This document shows, piece after piece, positions 9,648 through 18,497 of a DNA stretch of 51,918 nt (the stretch's first letter is position 1; each line of letters opens with the position of its first letter). Position numbers and translations under genes: made by a program. The DNA lies in assembly GCA_009841105.1 (NCBI GenBank), contig VXMM01000030.1, forward strand, positions 1-51,918, read 5' to 3'. This DNA is from Acidimicrobiia bacterium (GTDB taxonomy: Bacteria; Actinomycetota; Acidimicrobiia; Spongiisociales; Spongiisociaceae). The notes beneath the pieces were generated by a model. That model was given only the letters and a program-made list of their open reading frames with translations. It did not search any database and was not told where the DNA came from.

Positions 9648-12050
9648 TTGGCCCTGAGCACTCAGCTCACTCTGCCAGCCGTGCCATCGGTTCGCGGACT
9701 CAGCGGTACCTTCAGCCCGAATCGTTCCCGCCCGCTGCACCGTTGGTATCAGTACCTCGAGGGATTCTCAGAGGACTTCGTGCTCGCATTACTGGATGAG
9801 TTCGGTGATCGAGCGAAGACCGTGCACGATCCCTTCGCAGGTGCCGGGACGACCGTCGTCGTTTCGGCGTTTTCGGGTCGGCTGAGCACTTACTGCGAGA
9901 TTAACCCCTTTATGCGTCTGGTAATTGATACTAAAACCACTGGAGTGCGAGAGGCAGTCCGAAGTACCTCCGACTTGAGTTTCTACTTACGTAGGGTCGC
10001 TCAAGTGGCGAGGACGAATCTGCCTGCTGCCGACGATGCTCGCAACGAACTCGCATCGACCTTTGGAGATAAGAACTACTTCGAGCTACAACGACTTCGT
10101 GAGTTGATCGCGTTGCGTCGAGCAATCACCGAGATGGACCCAGAAGTTCCCGCGTTTCGAGGTTTCGCCCAACTGGCCTTGGCTTCTATCGTCGTAGATA
10201 GTAGTGAACTGATAAGAGCCGGTGACGTGCGATATAGAAGGCCACGAGAGCTAGAACGGCGTATTGAGTCACCGCTCACGGCATTCGAGGAATGCACAGC
10301 CCAGTTCGTCACAGACCTCAGTCTCATCTCGGTCCAGGGAATGGCTAAGGCAGAGCTATTGACTGACTCAGCATTAGACACCCCAACATCGGCCGGCAGT
10401 ACCGATTTGGTTATCACCTCACCTCCATATCTCAATGGGACCAATTATTTTCGGAATACGAAGCTGGAGCTTTGGGCCACAGGCCTTCTCCAACATGAGA
10501 GTGAACTAGGCGAGTACAGAACACAGGCGGTTGCTGCTGGGATCAACAATGTGTCGAGCAGAGGGCGCGATCCTAGAACGCTGCCGTTCGTTGAGGGAGT
10601 GGCAACGGAGTTGGACATGGTTGCCTACGATCGTCGGATACCTGAGCTTGTCCGACGGTATTTCTCAGATGCATACGATTGGCTGAAGAACGTGTACATG
10701 CTGCTGCATCCTAGAGGCCATGCCCTAGTGGACATCGGGGACTCTCGGTTCGCTGGTGTACTTGTTAAGACCGATAGGCTTCTAACACAAGTTGCCCAAG
10801 AAGTTGGCCTCGAACTTACAGAGTCACGAGTCCTGCGCAAGCGTCGGTCGAAGGATGGTTCCCCACTTGAGCAAGTACTCTTGGTCTTTAGGCGGCCTGC
10901 CGAAAGCAAATACTCGGCGAGCTCTAGAGTTACTTTCCGTGCCAAGGCTAAGGACTTCGCAGCGACTTTGCCTCATCAGGAACAACCTCTGAGTGCGCGG
11001 AACTGGGGACACGGATGGCATTCTCTATGTTCTTATCAAGGGAAGCTCAAGCCAGCGATAGCGCATATTCTAGTGAAAGAGTTCACAACACCAGGAGAAG
11101 TAGTACTTGACCCGATGTCAGGAGCTGGGACGATTCCCTTGGAAGCATGTCTCCAAGGGCGGCGTGGATGGGGCAATGATCTTCTAGATCTTGCCTTCAT
11201 TCTAACTCGTGCGAAGGTAGGGCATGGAGAACACCATCTTGTTAGATCGGAGGCGGACAAGCTCATATCGTGGATCAAGGACCATCGCGCGGGCGACCAC
11301 CCGACGGTCTACAGCGACTTTGGTATGAATGGCCGTTTGCCAGATTACTTTCATCCCGACACGTATAGGGAGATACTGGCGGCGCGTGAGTACATCTGTA
11401 AGCATCCGGTCGACACGTGGGAAAGGGCAGTAGTCTATGGATCACTACTACACATCTTACACGGGAATCGGCCTTATGCCTTGTCACGGCGATCACATCC
11501 TGTGACACCATTCAAGCCGACAGGGGACAGCGAATACCGCTCGATCGAGCCTCGACTGATGGCGAAAATCGAACGAACATTGGGACAAGGATGGCCATCT
11601 CATTCGGGTCGAGGCCGCGCCTTCCAGAGTGATTTATTTGATCTCCCGTTTTGGCAAGAGATCGATGCGATTATTACGTCGCCTCCGTTCGCAGGTTCAA
11701 CCCGGTTTTATGTCGCGAACTGGATGCGACTGTGGATGACAGGGTGGGAGCCTTCAGATTTCGATGGCAATAAGACCAGGTTCATTGAATACAGGCAGCG
11801 TACCAGTTTGGATGTTTACAGCGAGTTCTTCGCCGCTTGCCACAGATGGCTTAGGCCGGATGGCCGTCTAATCATGCATGTCGGCCGCAATGGGAAATGG
11901 GACATGGCCACCGAACTGGGGCCGATGGCTCGGAAATGGTTTGACGTGGTGTACTCGTTTGATGAGTCTGTCGTCGGGAGAGAGAAGTTTGGCATCCGGG
12001 ATCAGGGTGGTACGAGATCACACCAGTACCTATTCATGGTGCGGGCTTGA
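9648..12050 (+). CDS. two-domain DNA methyltransferase (N4-cytosine/N6-adenine type)
   Basis: The 800-residue protein contains two complete amino-methyltransferase cores. Domain 1 has SAM motif I DPFAGAGTT (about 61-69) and catalytic motif IV TSPPY (about 257-261). Domain 2 has motif I DPMSGAGT (about 487-494) and motif IV TSPPF (about 677-681). Such tandem enzymes usually methylate the two strands of an asymmetric site. It protects host DNA, and the HNH protein encoded convergently two bases away is the likely nuclease partner. The TTG at 9648 has GAAGGA seven bases upstream; an in-frame TTG at 9630 is an alternative. G+C is clearly lower than in neighbouring core genes, a sign of transfer. 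Confidence 0.9.
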   Translation: MALSTQLTLPAVPSVRGLSGTFSPNRSRPLHRWYQYLEGFSEDFVLALLDEFGDRAKTVHDPFAGAGTTVVVSAFSGRLSTYCEINPFMRLVIDTKTTGVREAVRSTSDLSFYLRRVAQVARTNLPAADDARNELASTFGDKNYFELQRLRELIALRRAITEMDPEVPAFRGFAQLALASIVVDSSELIRAGDVRYRRPRELERRIESPLTAFEECTAQFVTDLSLISVQGMAKAELLTDSALDTPTSAGSTDLVITSPPYLNGTNYFRNTKLELWATGLLQHESELGEYRTQAVAAGINNVSSRGRDPRTLPFVEGVATELDMVAYDRRIPELVRRYFSDAYDWLKNVYMLLHPRGHALVDIGDSRFAGVLVKTDRLLTQVAQEVGLELTESRVLRKRRSKDGSPLEQVLLVFRRPAESKYSASSRVTFRAKAKDFAATLPHQEQPLSARNWGHGWHSLCSYQGKLKPAIAHILVKEFTTPGEVVLDPMSGAGTIPLEACLQGRRGWGNDLLDLAFILTRAKVGHGEHHLVRSEADKLISWIKDHRAGDHPTVYSDFGMNGRLPDYFHPDTYREILAAREYICKHPVDTWERAVVYGSLLHILHGNRPYALSRRSHPVTPFKPTGDSEYRSIEPRLMAKIERTLGQGWPSHSGRGRAFQSDLFDLPFWQEIDAIITSPPFAGSTRFYVANWMRLWMTGWEPSDFDGNKTRFIEYRQRTSLDVYSEFFAACHRWLRPDGRLIMHVGRNGKWDMATELGPMARKWFDVVYSFDESVVGREKFGIRDQGGTRSHQYLFMVRA

Positions 12051-12051
12051 G

Positions 12052-13437
12052 TTATCCCTCCGCATCCCGACGGAGAGTAGCCATCGTAAAGGGGGGACCA
12101 CCCGGCGTTCGCTGAAGTGCCTTGTCGAGCGCTTTCAGGAGGAGGTCGCCGGCCTTCTTTCCGTCCTTAACCTCTTGAAGCTCGGGAATCGAGAGGAACT
12201 CATCAAAGAACCAGTTCGCTCGGGAGCGCAAGTACTCAAGCGCCTGGAGATTGGGTGACGGATCTCGGAGTTCCAAGAGAGGAATGCCTGTTATTTCGGA
12301 TAGATCGTGGAGTTCGGTCGGGTTGTAGAAGTCGACGGGGGGGCGATCGCGCTTCGACGAATTGCACGTGCCACACAATGCTGTCGCCGTCTCGTCTAGC
12401 GGCCACGGAAGGGCTAGTGGGCGAGTGTGATCGAGGTGCATATCAGTAGGGGTTGCGAGCGGCGTGCTACACTTGAAGCAGCGGCCGTCGAAGCGCGAGT
12501 ACACATTATTCGCGAGTTCGGAGCCAGTTCGATGGCGGTAGCGGAGCTGATCGCTGCCTTCGTAGAGGTGTTCCAAGAGCAGTTCGAATGATCGGCGGCG
12601 CTGTGCGTCCTCCTTCATCTGAGCTGATGTACGCTGAGGATTGTGTGCGGCGTTGACCTCGAACTTCTTGCAGAACCGGCACTCAAGTTGGAAACCATAC
12701 TCCAAGTCGAGTACGGCACGGCTTGACTCCTCCTGTATACGCCCAAAGCTCGGGTGCTGGCAGGGTCGACGGTGATCAGCGACACAGTGGTTTGAGAAGC
12801 TGAGGTGTGCCCGTTCGTTATGTGTATTGATCGGTAAGAGTCGTCCGCAGCGATTGCAACTCTTGAGGTGGAGGGTCACGACATCCTCAGCCCGCACCAA
12901 CTCTTGGTCAGATTCAAGCGTTACATTGCCCGTCGCTGACGGGCGGTAGAAGTTCCCTTCCGGTGCGAAGTTCCACATGTTCGGGAGGAGCTCGGGCCGG
13001 GCCGTCGTAAGGTATTCATGCTCGACGATTCCGCATTGGAGCGCGTAGACAGCCACCGTAGCGGCAGTTCTGGCTCGCAGGCGCAACTCGATGGATCGCG
13101 TCGGCGCTGCATTGGTCACCCACTGACTGCCAAACTTGTTCCAGTTGGGTGTTGCGTGCGATGTGAGGACATGTCGTTCCGGTGGTCCGACGATGGCCGC
13201 TTCGACTTGATCGCTTCGGTAGTACCAACCGCCGAAACCGACTCTGTTCCCCTCGTCTACATCGGGGAGGTGGAAGGTGAATCGCATCTCGTGACCGGTG
13301 TCCAGGTGCACGGCGTCGATGTTCACGATCTCGAACCTGACCGGGAAGTGTGCCTTGAAGCCCGACTTTCTAGTCATCGCTCGGCGTCTACCGGCCCATT
13401 TCGCTTTTCCGGCTCTCTTGGGGCCCTCGCTCGTCAT
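12052..13437 (-). CDS. HNH endonuclease, probable restriction enzyme partner of the methyltransferase
   Basis: The 461-residue protein is encoded tail-to-tail with the methyltransferase. The C-terminal half contains an HNH core: CFKC, then HLDHTRPLA (the HxxH-type catalytic part), then LCGTCNSSKRD. Two further CxxC pairs (CNRCGR and CRFCKK) lie earlier, so it probably binds more than one structural zinc. The N-terminal 180 or so residues have no motif I recognise and may recognise DNA. Convergent placement with a methyltransferase supports a restriction-modification pair; a Septu-like HNH partner of the neighbouring ATPase is a second possibility. The ATG at 13437 follows a TTG at 13440. Composition matches the island. 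Confidence 0.8.
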   Translation of the reverse strand: MTSEGPKRAGKAKWAGRRRAMTRKSGFKAHFPVRFEIVNIDAVHLDTGHEMRFTFHLPDVDEGNRVGFGGWYYRSDQVEAAIVGPPERHVLTSHATPNWNKFGSQWVTNAAPTRSIELRLRARTAATVAVYALQCGIVEHEYLTTARPELLPNMWNFAPEGNFYRPSATGNVTLESDQELVRAEDVVTLHLKSCNRCGRLLPINTHNERAHLSFSNHCVADHRRPCQHPSFGRIQEESSRAVLDLEYGFQLECRFCKKFEVNAAHNPQRTSAQMKEDAQRRRSFELLLEHLYEGSDQLRYRHRTGSELANNVYSRFDGRCFKCSTPLATPTDMHLDHTRPLALPWPLDETATALCGTCNSSKRDRPPVDFYNPTELHDLSEITGIPLLELRDPSPNLQALEYLRSRANWFFDEFLSIPELQEVKDGKKAGDLLLKALDKALQRTPGGPPFTMATLRRDAEG

Positions 13438-14207
13438 CAAGCTCCATAGCTGCGGTGCTGGCCAAACTATCTCCGCTGCGCACTATTTCAAAACAAGATG
13501 CACGGATCAGGTCGGGCCGAGGCCGCGGAGACGAGATTACGGTGCGTCAGCACGTCAGCATGTCGGGCCGGGCGTTGACGAAGATCCCATTGCCCGCGCC
13601 GAACAGATCGGACGGATCGGCGGGAAGCTCGACCGTGGCCGTCTCCACCTCCCTGCTGCGGAGGTAGATCAGGCACCACGGCCATGCGACGATGATTACA
13701 CCGAGGTCGGCACTAAGGGCTCCGCAAGAGGGATCCGTCCCTGGGCTGCCCGCATGGGCTAGAAGTCCGGGACCGTCAAACACACCCCCAAGTTCTGGTC
13801 CATCATCGACCGCGTCAGGCCCGCCTCCCAGACCCAGGGGGACGTCGCTTCCGCGGGCAGGAGCATCTGGCTGGGCTCTCGCTGAGGCCAACATCCACCC
13901 GCGCCGCTAACCGATGTCTAGGGGCTAGCAGTCACCCCTCGCCCACCGTCCATGCCGGCGAGTGGGTAGCGGGGCGTCGACAATGACTAACATGGATCCG
14001 TCTAGGAACCTGCGAGCCGCGCAGTTCGTTTAGCCCCTGGTCGGAGGGAACCTGCCCGCGGATTAGGAATTGTTGCCGCGGCCAGGTGGGGGCGATCTTG
14101 ACCGAGGATCACGATGAGCGACTTCTTCGAATCACGACTTGGAAGGCCAATTGCAATCTCTAACGTGACTCGCTCGTGTGGCAAAGCCCCCGGAGTGGTC
14201 TGAGCGC
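13438..14207. other. 770-base region between divergent island genes
   Basis: No gene is convincing here. A minus-strand frame (13547-13894) ends in protein-like text (VIIVAWPWCLIYLRSREVET) but lacks a ribosome-binding site. A short plus-strand frame from 14114 (MSDFFESRLGRPIAIS) stops after about 30 codons. Both may be remnants. The regulatory regions of the HNH gene and of the ATPase gene must lie in this stretch. Confidence 0.3.
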
Positions 14208-16799
14208 ATGTCAAGCGAATCAGAAGATCTGGTACGCGCGATAGTCGAATGGTCGCGTGGGCGGCCACAGTGGCAGCGACAAGCTCTTCGAATGCTCGCG
14301 CGCCATGAGCCAGTCGGCGACGACGAGATATGTGCACTCGCCGATCTGGCGGAGCAAGAAGCAAGCGGTAGCTCTATTCGCATCAGCCCTTTACAACCCG
14401 AGGACTTCATGGGTGGTGCGGACGGGCAGGCGGTACGACTGCTCGCCGTTACAGAGCCAAGGGCGGTCAACGCACTGACGAGGAGTGGCGGTGTGGCCTT
14501 CGAGCCACACGGGATCACGTTGGTCTACGGTGAGAACGGAAGCGGGAAGTCAGGCTATGCCAGGATTCTTAAGAAAGTTACACGGGCACGCCATAGTTCT
14601 GACGTTCTAACCAACGTCTTTGAACCACCGGCTGAACAGTCTGCCTTGCTCAATGTGTCACTTGGATCGGATGAGATTGAGTTGACATGGCCCTTGGACC
14701 ACCCTGATTACCTCTCACGGGTGAGTTTCTATGATGCCAACTGCGCAGAGCGCTATATCTCTACCGAGACGGAGGTAGCCTACAGGCCTACGGCGATTGC
14801 CCTACTTCATGAGCTTGTGGGCCTGTCAGGCAGGGTCAAACACCAACTCGAAGTCAGACGCCGGTCCGAACTGCTCTACAAGACGGACCTGCCTTTGTTA
14901 CCAGAGGGCTCAAGAGCTGCAGGCTTCCTAGCATCATTGTCAGCTAAGACCACTCCACTTGAGATCGATATCGCTTCGGAGATACCAGCTAACGCCGATG
15001 AGCGCTTAGCCTCACTGCGTCGCCGGATCAACACTCTGGAGTCACAGGATTTGGATGAGAAACGTCGCCAGTTGAGCCAACTCCTTCAAGGCCTGACAGA
15101 CTTGATAGAGCACATCACCCGAACACGTGACCTACTGTCCGACACAAAGGTAGCCGCGATAATGCAGGCTCGGTCAGATCTAACCGTCACGCGTGAGGCT
15201 TTAGACTTGGCTAGCGCAGCTCGGTTCGAATCTCTGCCAATCAGCGGTGTCGGTAGTCAAGCGTGGATGAGCCTTTGGTCTGCGGCGAGGCGCTTCAGCG
15301 GTGAAGTGGCCTACCACGGGCGCGAGTTTCCGGTTCTCGACGTTGATGGTGAGCGGGGACGGTGCGTACTGTGCCACCAGCAACTGTCCGATCGCGCCGC
15401 TGCACGACTCCGTGCGTTTGATGAGTTTGTTGTGGCCGATGCGGAACGGATCGCTCGTCAAGCTAAAGATACATTCGAAAGGCTTGCGAGTATTCCTCGT
15501 ACGTACACTATCTTCAATACGAAGATCGAACTTGCTCTGCAGCGGGTTGACACGGCTAGTACGTCAACTCATGCCGAACTTCGTTCGGAGCTCCAGGCCC
15601 TTGAAGATCGGCGGTGCACGCTTGTTAGGGCGCTTGCTGATGGCGTAGTTGAGATTGAGAGCTTACCGTCGGCGGGCGACTTGGTAGCAGTGGAAGCCTT
15701 AGTTGAAGCTACTAAACAACAACTTAAGGATCTCAAAGCTGATAATCAACAAGCACAGCTGGCCGAACTGCGCGCTGAGGAAGCAGAAATACGCGGTCGT
15801 CAGACTTTGAGGGATGCTCGTACGGCGATTGATAGGCGAGTTGAGTATTTGAAGAAGTCTCGTTTGCTCGACGAGGCGATTCGTCTCACCAACACCCAAG
15901 GGATCACGCGGAGGGCGGCGGAACTCACACGGAGTCACGTGAGTGATGTGCTGAAACACCATTTCAGTCAGGAGACTCTGAGGCTCGATCTGGAACGCGT
16001 GCGCCTGCGCGATGCCGGAGGTGGGCGAGGAAACCTCAAACATCAAGCACAGCTAGTTGGGGCTATCCAGCCTGCCCCTCTTCGTGCCGTCCTGAGTGAA
16101 GGGGAGCAGACGGCCCTTGGCCTTGCCGGCTTCTTAACGGAGGTGGAGAGCGACTTCACCAACTCTGCGGTTGTTTTGGATGACCCTGTTACATCGCTTG
16201 ACCATGTGCGGCGCGAGCGAGTTGCCCGCCGCATCGTCGAACTCGCCATGCGGCGGCAGGTGGTTATCTTCACGCATGATGTCGCCTTCGTGGTGGATTT
16301 GAAAAGGGCAGCTGAAGCGGGGTCGGTGGCCGTTGCCGAGCGGTGGGTCACTAAGTTCCAGTCACATGTGGGTCGCGTGTCGGACGGGGGTCCGTGGGAT
16401 AGTCGAACCGTTGCCCAACGCATCGACCAGTTGAACCAGAGACTGGCCCAGATCAGGAGGGTCTACGACGAGGGCGACCCAACGGCTTGTCACGAGGCGG
16501 TTCGATCCTGGTATCAGGATCTCCGCCTGGTATGGGAGCGAGCCTTGGAAGAAGTGGTCGTTGGACCGGTTCTCGTACGAGGTCGTCTCGAACTCAGGCC
16601 CTCAAACCTAAAGGTATTCGTCCGATTCACAGACGTCGACGACCAGGAGTTTCAATCCGCCTTTACGCGATGTGGAGACCGAGGCAGCCATGATCGAAGC
16701 TCGGAACTCAACCGTCCTCTGCCGTCCGTGTCGGAACTCAACGAAGACCTCGAGCTATTGAGGAGTTGGCACGACCGAGTCCGTAGGTACGCTCGGTGA
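14208..16799 (+). CDS. RloC/PrrC-like ATPase with zinc hook and candidate anticodon-nuclease residues
   Basis: The 863-residue AAA_13/SMC-like protein has Walker A GENGSGKS (about 108-115), a coiled-coil arm with a CVLC zinc-hook motif (Cys386 and Cys389), an ABC signature LSEGEQ (about 629-634) and Walker B VVLDDPVTSLDH. The C-terminal domain contains RALEE followed by GSHD: Arg778, Glu782 and His828. This matches the Arg-x3-Glu plus downstream His pattern of the PrrC triad (Arg320, Glu324, His356). PrrC and RloC cleave tRNA when a phage or DNA damage disables restriction. The start at 14208 has GGAG about 14 bases upstream; a GTG at 14178 is also in frame. Anticodon nuclease activity is inferred; membership of the ATPase family is clear. 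Confidence 0.75.
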   Translation: MSSESEDLVRAIVEWSRGRPQWQRQALRMLARHEPVGDDEICALADLAEQEASGSSIRISPLQPEDFMGGADGQAVRLLAVTEPRAVNALTRSGGVAFEPHGITLVYGENGSGKSGYARILKKVTRARHSSDVLTNVFEPPAEQSALLNVSLGSDEIELTWPLDHPDYLSRVSFYDANCAERYISTETEVAYRPTAIALLHELVGLSGRVKHQLEVRRRSELLYKTDLPLLPEGSRAAGFLASLSAKTTPLEIDIASEIPANADERLASLRRRINTLESQDLDEKRRQLSQLLQGLTDLIEHITRTRDLLSDTKVAAIMQARSDLTVTREALDLASAARFESLPISGVGSQAWMSLWSAARRFSGEVAYHGREFPVLDVDGERGRCVLCHQQLSDRAAARLRAFDEFVVADAERIARQAKDTFERLASIPRTYTIFNTKIELALQRVDTASTSTHAELRSELQALEDRRCTLVRALADGVVEIESLPSAGDLVAVEALVEATKQQLKDLKADNQQAQLAELRAEEAEIRGRQTLRDARTAIDRRVEYLKKSRLLDEAIRLTNTQGITRRAAELTRSHVSDVLKHHFSQETLRLDLERVRLRDAGGGRGNLKHQAQLVGAIQPAPLRAVLSEGEQTALGLAGFLTEVESDFTNSAVVLDDPVTSLDHVRRERVARRIVELAMRRQVVIFTHDVAFVVDLKRAAEAGSVAVAERWVTKFQSHVGRVSDGGPWDSRTVAQRIDQLNQRLAQIRRVYDEGDPTACHEAVRSWYQDLRLVWERALEEVVVGPVLVRGRLELRPSNLKVFVRFTDVDDQEFQSAFTRCGDRGSHDRSSELNRPLPSVSELNEDLELLRSWHDRVRRYAR

Positions 16800-17169
16800 C
16801 GGTTCTTGGTCTGGCCTCGGAGCCGTCCAATTCGCCATGGTCATAGCGCGGCGGGCTACAGCGACCGGGGGTTCCCGCACTCGGGTCAGCCAGGGGCAAC
16901 CCGATAGCTCCCTTTATGGCGGGCACATGATGCTGGGCCACTTGGATGAGCACTCAGGTCGGCGGTAGCAGGCGCCGGGAACAATAAGCGCTGGCCGAGA
17001 GGGAGTCCCCACGTTTCTAATCCTAGTCAGGTTGAGGTCCTACGCCACTGCTCTCCGGGCTTTTCTGGTACCAATCTATGGGCGTCAGTGGTACCGGTGG
17101 CACCGAATGAGCCACTTAAGTGTGTCAATCGAATCTACCAAGTTTGGTCTCCAGAGCCCTTTCTCCGGC
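16800..17169. other. intergenic stretch inside the island, no gene seen
   Basis: I see no reading frame with a start signal or recognisable product. A minus-strand frame at 16738-16953 is protein-like only in patches. The genes on either side converge, so both 3' ends fall here, but I do not see a clear hairpin followed by a T-run. Confidence 0.3.
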
Positions 17170-17802
17170 TTATGTGATGCGTGTGAATTCGGCTACCTGT
17201 ATTCGTCCCTCGAATGAGACTCCGTTGTCATCCACTCCCGTTCCTGACATCAAAATACGGTACATCATGTTCTCATTCAAGACCGTGATTTGGTGATGTG
17301 AGAGAAGGTTGCTTATCTTGTCATTCAAGTAGGCACATCTGGTATAGACTTCGACATAGTCGACAGGATCACCTTCGTAGGCCTTTAGGTTCCGGTGAAC
17401 TATGTTGCCGAGCCTCCCATACTCCTTAACTGCTTCTTCTCTTGTTAGCCAATCACCTTCAGGTCGAGGGTATGTTGCCCTGAAATTGCCGTGCGATGCC
17501 GTGAGATTCTCCACCATCGGGATTGGATAGCAATCTGGGTTGATGCCCTCCAGTCCCTTCAGTATTCGCTTAGGGCTGTATGCTCTTCGCAGACTGTGTG
17601 CTAATTCTGGCAGCTCATCAGCATTAGCGACAACACAGGCGACCGCAATGTCCTCTATGGTCATCCGTAATTGTAGGCATATGGATTCAATCATTGCCGT
17701 AGATATTCGACCCGTGGAGTGGGCATGGCTCACCGTCTCACTGATGTATTCCTTGCGCCACTTGATGCTCTGCATCACCCGTTCATACTTCTGGGTATCC
17801 AC
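17170..17802 (-). CDS. uncharacterised island protein, possibly 5'-truncated
   Basis: The 210 residues start at a GTG. The composition is the most A+T-rich in the window. Visible features are an early LQLRMTIEDIAVACVVAN helix pair and a later segment RILKGLEGINPDCYPIP followed by WLTREEAVKEYGRLGNIVH. I recall unnamed bacterial proteins with this same order of motifs, but know no function. In-frame protein-like codons (SASAEEYGGRRNAYV) continue upstream of the GTG to a TGA with no start among them. The gene may therefore have lost its 5' end. It lies at the right edge of the defence island and could be a further defence component. Confidence 0.65.
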   Translation of the reverse strand: MDTQKYERVMQSIKWRKEYISETVSHAHSTGRISTAMIESICLQLRMTIEDIAVACVVANADELPELAHSLRRAYSPKRILKGLEGINPDCYPIPMVENLTASHGNFRATYPRPEGDWLTREEAVKEYGRLGNIVHRNLKAYEGDPVDYVEVYTRCAYLNDKISNLLSHHQITVLNENMMYRILMSGTGVDDNGVSFEGRIQVAEFTRIT

Positions 17803-18112
17803 TACGTACGCATTCCTTCGACCGCCGTATTCTTCTGCCGAAGCTGACTTGGGTTTGTATCAACCAACAGACTCCGAATGGGATGGCATGGTACCGGCTA
17901 TAGGGGTTTGTCTGGAAGGCTGGCCATGTGGACTTTGGATGGTAAGCACTCGGTAGCCGCTGTGAGCCTGAACATCACTGGGTGACCTCGCGGCAGAGCC
18001 ACGCTTCCAGCCTTTCGTCAGAGACTGTAGTCAGCTGCCGCTGTGATGACCTAAGGCCGATTCCGACCAGGCTGGTGGATTGGGCCGAGAGTCTGTGATC
18101 CCGTATTGATAC
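17803..18112. other. right edge of the island, no gene seen
   Basis: Base composition returns to the host range within this stretch. Apart from the in-frame codons just upstream of the minus-strand gene, no coding signal is visible. Confidence 0.3.
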
Positions 18113-18186
18113 ATCAGGGCGACGGTCCGCGGAGGTTTCCTCCTGGTCCTGAGCGACGCCGTCACCCTGCTCGTAGACGAGGCAGG
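18113..18186 (+). pseudogene. second decayed copy of the atpC 3' end
   Basis: Seventy-two bases align without gaps to atpC (IRATV.GGFL..L..AVTLLVDEA); I count 59 identities. It shares with the copy at 9121-9269 the variant ATCAGGGCGACGGT, where atpC has ATCCGGGCGACCGT. The reading frame then runs into unrelated sequence. No 5' half is present. Confidence 0.75.
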
Positions 18187-18279
18187 ACCGAACCTCTCAA
18201 GCGGGGTATCGTTGACCGCTTCACACCCGGCCACAGCAGCCTCAAGAGCTACCAAGCGAGTCGGTCGCGTGTGAGGCGA

Positions 18280-18401
18280 TCGGCGACCACCTGATTATGG
18301 ATGCTTGGCATCGGTCTCACAGTGAGGGCACATTGGGCCGTGAAAGCCCCGGAACCGTCCCTGCCTCGGCAAACGGCCGGGGTTACGCCTTTCCGGGCCG
18401 T
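18280..18401. repeat. dispersed repeat X, copy 2
   Basis: This is the second copy of the repeat at 8992-9111, sharing GGCGACCACCT, CTTGGCAT and the CCCCGGAACCGTCCCTGC block. Here the outer arms GGCCGTGAAAG (18337) and CTTTCCGGGCC can also pair with two mismatches, so the fold is better preserved. It lies after the second atpC remnant, the reverse order of the left end. Confidence 0.7.
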
Positions 18402-18497
18402 GAGCATCGCCTCGGCGCCCGGAACGGTCATCGCCATCGACCGCATCCGCTGAGGGGTCATGGCCGCGGGCGTAATCGGATAAGGTCGGGAGTACGC

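Noticed and set aside
14208-16799. Chromosomal SMC/RecN/Rad50 repair ATPase
   Set aside because: The N-terminal AAA_13 pattern, single internal CxxC hook and C-terminal R-x3-E plus H domain differ from SMC, RecN and Rad50. The gene lies in a transferred island with restriction genes.
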